A DNA stretch of 27,271 bases from Sphingobacteriales bacterium (GTDB taxonomy: Bacteria; Bacteroidota; Bacteroidia; Chitinophagales; Chitinophagaceae), in assembly GCA_024640385.1 (NCBI GenBank), contig JAHEFC010000003.1, forward strand, positions 1 to 27,271. The letters are read 5' to 3'. Position 1 is the stretch's first letter. The number at the start of each line of letters is the position of its first letter. Positions 23,988 through 27,271 of the stretch are shown one piece after another. Made by a program: the position numbers and the translations under genes. Under the pieces are notes generated by a model. That model was not told the origin of the DNA. It searched no databases and saw only the letters and a list, made by a program, of their open reading frames with translations.

Positions 23988-24990
23988 AAGCTGCTCCTGC
24001 AGTAGTTTCTTTGATCTTTTCCCTGATCTTTATTTCAATTTCATTGGCCAGTTCAGGATTATCGATCAGCAATTGCTTGACGGTATCCCTGCCCTGTCCC
24101 AGTTTATCGTTGTTATAACTGAACCAGGATCCGCTTTTTCCCACTATTCCCAACTCTACACCCAGATCCAGGATCTCCCCGGTCTTGGAAATTCCTTCCC
24201 CGAAGATGATATCGAATTCAGCGGCACGAAATGGAGGAGCCACCTTATTCTTCACCACTTTCACCTTAACCCTGTTACCCACCGCCTCGTCGCCATCTTT
24301 AAGCTGGGCGATACGGCGGATATCCAAACGAACTGATGCATAGAACTTGAGTGCATTACCACCGGTGGTAGTTTCAGGATTCCCGAACATCACACCGATC
24401 TTCTCCCTGAGCTGGTTTATAAAAATACAAATCGTATTGGTCTTAGAAATGGTCGCAGTCAGTTTACGTAAAGCTTGAGACATTAATCTCGCCTGCAGAC
24501 CCATTTTACTGTCTCCCATTTCTCCCTCCAACTCCCCTTTAGGCACCAAAGCCGCCACCGAGTCGATCACGACTACATCCAGAGCTCCGGATAAGATAAG
24601 CCTGTCGGCGATCTCCAAAGCCTGCTCACCATAATCCGGCTGGGAGATCAGGAGATTATCAACGTCCACACCCAGCTTCTGGGCATAAGCACTGTCGAAC
24701 GCATGTTCCGCATCTATTATGGCACAAATGCCACCTTTTTTCTGGGCTTCGGCGATAACGTGGGTAGCCACCGTAGTCTTACCTGAACTTTCCGGGCCGT
24801 ATATCTCAACCACCCTGCCCTTGGGTAAACCCCCGATTCCTAAAGCTATATCCAGGCCTATAGACCCTGTAGAAATGACTTCCTGAACATGGTCACCCTT
24901 TTCATTCATCATCATCACACTACCCTTCCCGAAATCCTTTTCAATCTTATCCAGTGTGAGTTTCAGCGCCTTGAGTTTTTCGTTCGACAT
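23986..24990 (-). CDS. recA: Recombinase RecA
   Basis: 334 aa. Walker A GPESSGKT, the [10 protein letters not shown] region, [15 protein letters not shown], the L1/L2 DNA-binding loops (including [25 protein letters not shown]) and the C-terminal KSGSWFSYN segment are all standard. It forms filaments on single-stranded DNA for strand exchange and SOS signalling. The start [24 protein letters not shown] is the family N-terminus. The 282-nt spacer upstream is AT-rich and contains a tandem repeat and a terminator-like hairpin on the recA strand (see separate entries), so its expression may depend on a leader. Confidence 0.97.
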   Translation of the reverse strand: MSNEKLKALKLTLDKIEKDFGKGSVMMMNEKGDHVQEVISTGSIGLDIALGIGGLPKGRVVEIYGPESSGKTTVATHVIAEAQKKGGICAIIDAEHAFDSAYAQKLGVDVDNLLISQPDYGEQALEIADRLILSGALDVVVIDSVAALVPKGELEGEMGDSKMGLQARLMSQALRKLTATISKTNTICIFINQLREKIGVMFGNPETTTGGNALKFYASVRLDIRRIAQLKDGDEAVGNRVKVKVVKNKVAPPFRAAEFDIIFGEGISKTGEILDLGVELGIVGKSGSWFSYNNDKLGQGRDTVKQLLIDNPELANEIEIKIREKIKETTAGAA

Positions 24991-25060
24991 GTCTTAAAAT
25001 TTTGGTTTCCAATGTAATTGTTAAAGTAAAGGTAGGGCAAATAATTTATGCACACTAATA

Positions 25061-25105
25061 ATTTTAGTATTTTTTTCACCAAAAATTTTAGTTTTTTCAC
25101 CAAAA
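25061..25105. repeat. Tandem ATTTTAG...CACCAAAA repeat upstream of recA
   Basis: Two adjacent copies, 25061-25084 (24 nt) and 25085-25105 (21 nt), identical except for a TAT-to-T difference after the shared ATTTTAG and in the T-run. It lies about 70-115 nt upstream of the recA start. It could be a binding site pair or a slippage product. Confidence 0.65.
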
Positions 25106-25133
25106 AAAATCCCCCGCTGGGAACAACAGGGGG
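25103..25133 (-). terminator. Terminator-like hairpin on the recA strand, upstream of recA
   Basis: Read on the minus strand: CCCCTG, loop, then CAG-C-GGGG (stem with one bulged base; 25133-25112), followed by ATTTTTTTT (25110-25102). It has the form of an intrinsic terminator, but the gene beyond it on that side is on the + strand, so it ends either an unseen small transcript or a recA leader. Confidence 0.5.
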
Positions 25134-25226
25134 AACATGAGAAATCAAAGTACTATTGCGGTACTGTTTGCTGTCTTAAAAATAACCTGAATTATCACAT
25201 TTCATCTACCGTTCGTGTAGATTATA

Positions 25227-25254
25227 TTGTATCAAACTTTCATTCGTATCTTTA
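25227..25254 (+). promoter_or_regulatory. Candidate Bacteroidota-type promoter for the DUF4920 gene
   Basis: TTG (25227-25229), 17-nt spacer, TATCTTTA (25247-25254). It fits the TTG-N17-23-TAnnTTTG pattern except for the last base. It would start transcription about 12 nt before ATG 25273. Confidence 0.5.
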
Positions 25255-25272
25255 CAGACTTAAAATTTTGCT

Positions 25273-25737
25273 ATGAAACATCTTTTCGCTTTCTTTTTTG
25301 CCATTGGTTTGAGCGCCATTCTCTATGCACAGGATCCAACTCCTGCAGCCAAAGGCGTTACCTATGGAGCAGGCACAACTGCCGAAGGCGCCATTTCAGT
25401 AAACGATCTTAATGCTAAAATGTCAGACGATAAATTCAACGGCAAAATACAAGGCAAAGTAGTGGAGGTATGCCAGGAAAAAGGCTGCTGGATGAAGGTT
25501 GAACAGGCTAACGGCGAAAAGCTGATGGTGAAATTCAAAGACTACAAATACTTCATGCCTAAGAATATCGTAGGTCAGGAAGTTGTGCTCGATGGGGAGG
25601 CTATCGTGAAAGAAGTGTCTGTAAAACAACAGCAGCACTATGCAAAAGATGCCGGCAAATCCGATGAAGAGATCAAAAAGATCAAAGAACCTAAAAAAGA
25701 AGTACAGTTCGTTGCCAAAGGCGTATTGGTGCTTTAA
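25273..25737 (+). CDS. Exported DUF4920 family protein
   Basis: 154 aa with a Sec signal peptide (KHLFAFFFAIGLSAILYAQ, cleavage likely at about residue 20). The mature part has the DUF4920 layout: a strand-rich OB-like core with GKVVEVCQEKGCWMKVE, where Cys67 and Cys72 form the conserved C-X4-C-W motif, then KFKDYKYFMPKN and VVLDGEAIVKEVSV. The motif suggests a metal- or redox-linked periplasmic protein, but the biochemical role is not known to me. It is transcribed divergently from recA, has its own probable promoter, and is followed by a terminator at 25792-25820. Confidence 0.82.
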   Translation: MKHLFAFFFAIGLSAILYAQDPTPAAKGVTYGAGTTAEGAISVNDLNAKMSDDKFNGKIQGKVVEVCQEKGCWMKVEQANGEKLMVKFKDYKYFMPKNIVGQEVVLDGEAIVKEVSVKQQQHYAKDAGKSDEEIKKIKEPKKEVQFVAKGVLVL

Positions 25738-25744
25738 TTATTAT

Positions 25745-25993
25745 GCTGGCCGATTAACAGGCTAGCCGGTTAATGCAAAAGATAAACAAGGAAGAGGCTT
25801 TATTCAAGGCCTCTTTTTTTATGCCCGCAATATACCCCGCTAATCTCTGCCGTTTGTTCTATGAGCATTCCATTTTCTGCCGGCCGTTCTATGAACCTCC
25901 TTGCTCTGCCGGCCGTTCCATGAACCTGCCCTCTCTACCTCGCTTATCTTTTGCATTAGCCGGCAAACACACTAACTGGCAAACACACTAATT
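25745..25993. repeat. Nested repeat region between the DUF4920 gene and the AraC-type gene
   Basis: This spacer (25738-26086, 349 nt) has no convincing gene. It holds two 16-nt units (25745-25760, 25761-25776); a 21-nt inverted repeat with one mismatch (25765-25785 against 25944-25964); a terminator (25792-25820); three tandem units of 29-30 nt beginning TCTGCCG (25846-25875, 25876-25904, 25905-25933); and two 16-nt units GGCAAACACACTAACT and GGCAAACACACTAATT (25962-25977, 25978-25993). Confidence 0.8.
25792..25820 (+). terminator. Intrinsic terminator after the DUF4920 gene
   Basis: Stem AAGAGGCTT (25792-25800) with AAGGCCTCTT (one bulged C), loop TATTC, running into seven or more Ts at 25814-25820. 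Confidence 0.8.
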
Positions 25994-25996
25994 TCA

Positions 25997-26016
25997 TCTC
26001 AAATCATGATTTGAGA
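25997..26016. promoter_or_regulatory. Perfect 20-bp palindrome upstream of the AraC-type gene
   Basis: TCTCAAATCA followed directly by its exact complement TGATTTGAGA, no spacer, 71 nt before the ATG at 26087. It has no T-run after it, so an operator for a dimeric regulator is likelier than a terminator. The protein that binds it is unknown. Confidence 0.5.
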
Positions 26017-26086
26017 CCATAAGGCCTGAACTTCTCCGATCCAATCGAAGTTATGGACCTTGATTTCCATTATTTTCGGTATCCCC

Positions 26087-27271
26087 ATGCACTTTGATTT
26101 CAATCTTTACAGCAGCCTTTTACTTCCTGCATTTTTCCAGGGCCTGATCATGGCTTTGATCTTATTTACCCGCGGCATCCGCGAAGAAAGACTCAGCGAT
26201 AAACTATTGGCATTCCTTATCCTGCTTTGCACCATCAAAGTTGCATTCTGGATGCTTGGATTTGCAGGATGGTACGATTCCCATGACGCCTATACCAGCT
26301 TCATGTTCTACTTCCCTTTCGAAACAACGATTTGGATGGGACCCACGCTCTATTTCTATTTTCTTAGCCTGACAGATGCAGAATTCAGATTCTCCCGAAA
26401 ACATCTTCCTCATATTATATTACCTCTGATCGCATTCAGCCTCACACTGGTCAAACTCGTGGTGGATTTTGCCTTCTTCTCCCCATTTCCTGTTGAAGAA
26501 TCCAATCAATACGGAACAAAAGGACCCCTGGCCGACATATTGAGATCAATTCCTTTCCAGGTCATCAGCTATATCTCGTTCTTCTATTACCTGATCCTGA
26601 CCTGGAAATTGTACAATAGTTACCGGCAATACATCAGGGAAAATTTCTCCACTACTGAAAACATCGAATTCGAATGGATAAGAAATATCCTCTATGCCGT
26701 CAGCGCAGCCATTAGCATTTTCCTCATCTTCGAAATACTCGGCCTAGTTTTCCCGGGAGCTTATAGTTACCAGTTCGACTGGTATGCATATTTCTGTATG
26801 GGCATCATCATTTTCTACATCAGCATATCAGGCCTGCAGTCGGTAAACAGAAATCTTTATAAACTTCACTTCAAGCCGGAAAATGCCCTGCCACCCCCTG
26901 TGTCCATAGCCAGTGATGTCACTAAAACTCAGGCAGTTGATGAAACACTCCGGTCATTGCTTGTCGAGCACCTGATGATCAATAAGCCATACCTTGAGCC
27001 AGAACTGTCACTGACCGATCTCGCAAAGCAATTAAAAACCAACCCTGCCATTTTATCTAAACTGATCAATGAAGGTTTCGGACAGAATTTCAATGATTTC
27101 ATCAACGAGCATCGTATCCGGGACCTGATGGGAAAATTGAAGATGGGTGAACATAGAAATCAAACCCTGCTGGGACTGGCCCTGGATTGCGGCTTCAACA
27201 GTAAAGCCACTTTTAACCGGTCGTTCAAAAAACTCACTTCCATGAGCCCCAAAGAATGGATGGCTCAGAAC
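26087..27271 (+). CDS. AraC-type regulator with N-terminal membrane sensor domain (3' end beyond window)
   Basis: An open frame of 395 codons from ATG 26087 to the end of the window with no stop yet. Residues ~1-235 contain about seven hydrophobic segments (for example LLLPAFFQGLIMALILF, LLAFLILLCTIKVAFWMLGF, ILYAVSAAISIFLIFEILGL), a 7TM-like membrane sensor. After a linker, residues ~290-395 form an AraC-type double helix-turn-helix: LEPELSLTDLAKQLKTNPA, NDFINEHRIRDLM, and LALDCGFNSKATFNRSFKK-TSMSPKEW. This layout is common in Bacteroidota and implies a membrane-bound transcription factor. The perfect palindrome at 25997-26016 could be an autoregulatory site (inference). Only the last residues should be missing. 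An out-of-frame ATG at 26053 is not its start. Confidence 0.83.
   Translation, partial: MHFDFNLYSSLLLPAFFQGLIMALILFTRGIREERLSDKLLAFLILLCTIKVAFWMLGFAGWYDSHDAYTSFMFYFPFETTIWMGPTLYFYFLSLTDAEFRFSRKHLPHIILPLIAFSLTLVKLVVDFAFFSPFPVEESNQYGTKGPLADILRSIPFQVISYISFFYYLILTWKLYNSYRQYIRENFSTTENIEFEWIRNILYAVSAAISIFLIFEILGLVFPGAYSYQFDWYAYFCMGIIIFYISISGLQSVNRNLYKLHFKPENALPPPVSIASDVTKTQAVDETLRSLLVEHLMINKPYLEPELSLTDLAKQLKTNPAILSKLINEGFGQNFNDFINEHRIRDLMGKLKMGEHRNQTLLGLALDCGFNSKATFNRSFKKLTSMSPKEWMAQN

Noticed and set aside
24963..25148. 61-codon minus-strand frame upstream of recA
   Set aside because: AT-rich shadow that spans the hairpin and tandem repeat; no domain or conserved feature is visible.
25773..25991. 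72-codon open frame in the repeat-rich spacer
   Set aside because: It runs through the terminator and the tandem units, and its sequence is explained by the repeats.

Overview
The window looks like a chromosomal piece from a Bacteroidota, most likely a Chitinophagaceae-type genome. This is an inference from three things: candidate promoters of the TTG / TAnnTTT(G/A) type instead of sigma70 boxes, no clear Shine-Dalgarno sequences, and family content typical of that phylum (DUF4920, an AraC-type regulator on a membrane sensor domain, Gluconate_2-dh3 lipoproteins beside Tat-exported TIM barrels). No rRNA, tRNA, CRISPR array or transposase was seen.

Left third (1-11345, all + strand): a periplasmic sugar-oxidation locus. 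A Tat-signal TIM-barrel isomerase-like protein is followed by five tandem paralogous GMC flavoprotein dehydrogenases of 552-560 aa. After them come one Gluconate_2-dh3 small subunit (Tat signal plus lipobox) and a second Tat-signal TIM-barrel isomerase/epimerase, closed by a clean intrinsic terminator. All five GMC proteins carry C-X5-C-X3-C, the [3Fe-4S] ligand spacing known from direct-electron-transfer glucose dehydrogenases, and none has its own signal peptide. The simplest model is that the single Tat lipoprotein subunit exports and anchors several alternative catalytic subunits. Their keto-sugar products would pass to the two TIM-barrel enzymes. Substrates are unknown.

Middle (11356-16346): a small NTF2-like exported protein, a prohibitin/SPFH membrane protein, a dodecin-like protein lacking the usual flavin-stacking Trp, a secreted amidohydrolase, and a leftward operon of acyltransferase, sterol-desaturase-like hydroxylase and DsbA-like thioredoxin-fold protein.

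Right part (16461-24990, all - strand): housekeeping DNA metabolism in two runs. One is an orphan ParA-type ATPase, an esterase and polA (17 and 30 nt gaps). The other is recA, methylglyoxal synthase (mgsA), a GNAT acetyltransferase and uvrB. The window ends with a divergent DUF4920 gene, a repeat-rich spacer with a perfect 20-bp palindrome, and an AraC-type regulator that runs off the end.

The most unusual non-coding signal is that many gene junctions hold a short-period (7-9 nt) repeat array, usually as two opposed arms forming a hairpin. The unit sequence differs from junction to junction (CAGGTTG/CAGGTTA, GCGAGAG, GGATTGGC, GACAGAGA, CACATTTAT, CTCTGCGT, TTTTGAC) although the architecture is the same. 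Some arrays run into coding sequence: the tail of the DsbA-like protein, the signal peptide of the amidohydrolase, and the stop codon of the dodecin. One GMC gene appears to start with ATT where its paralogs have ATG.
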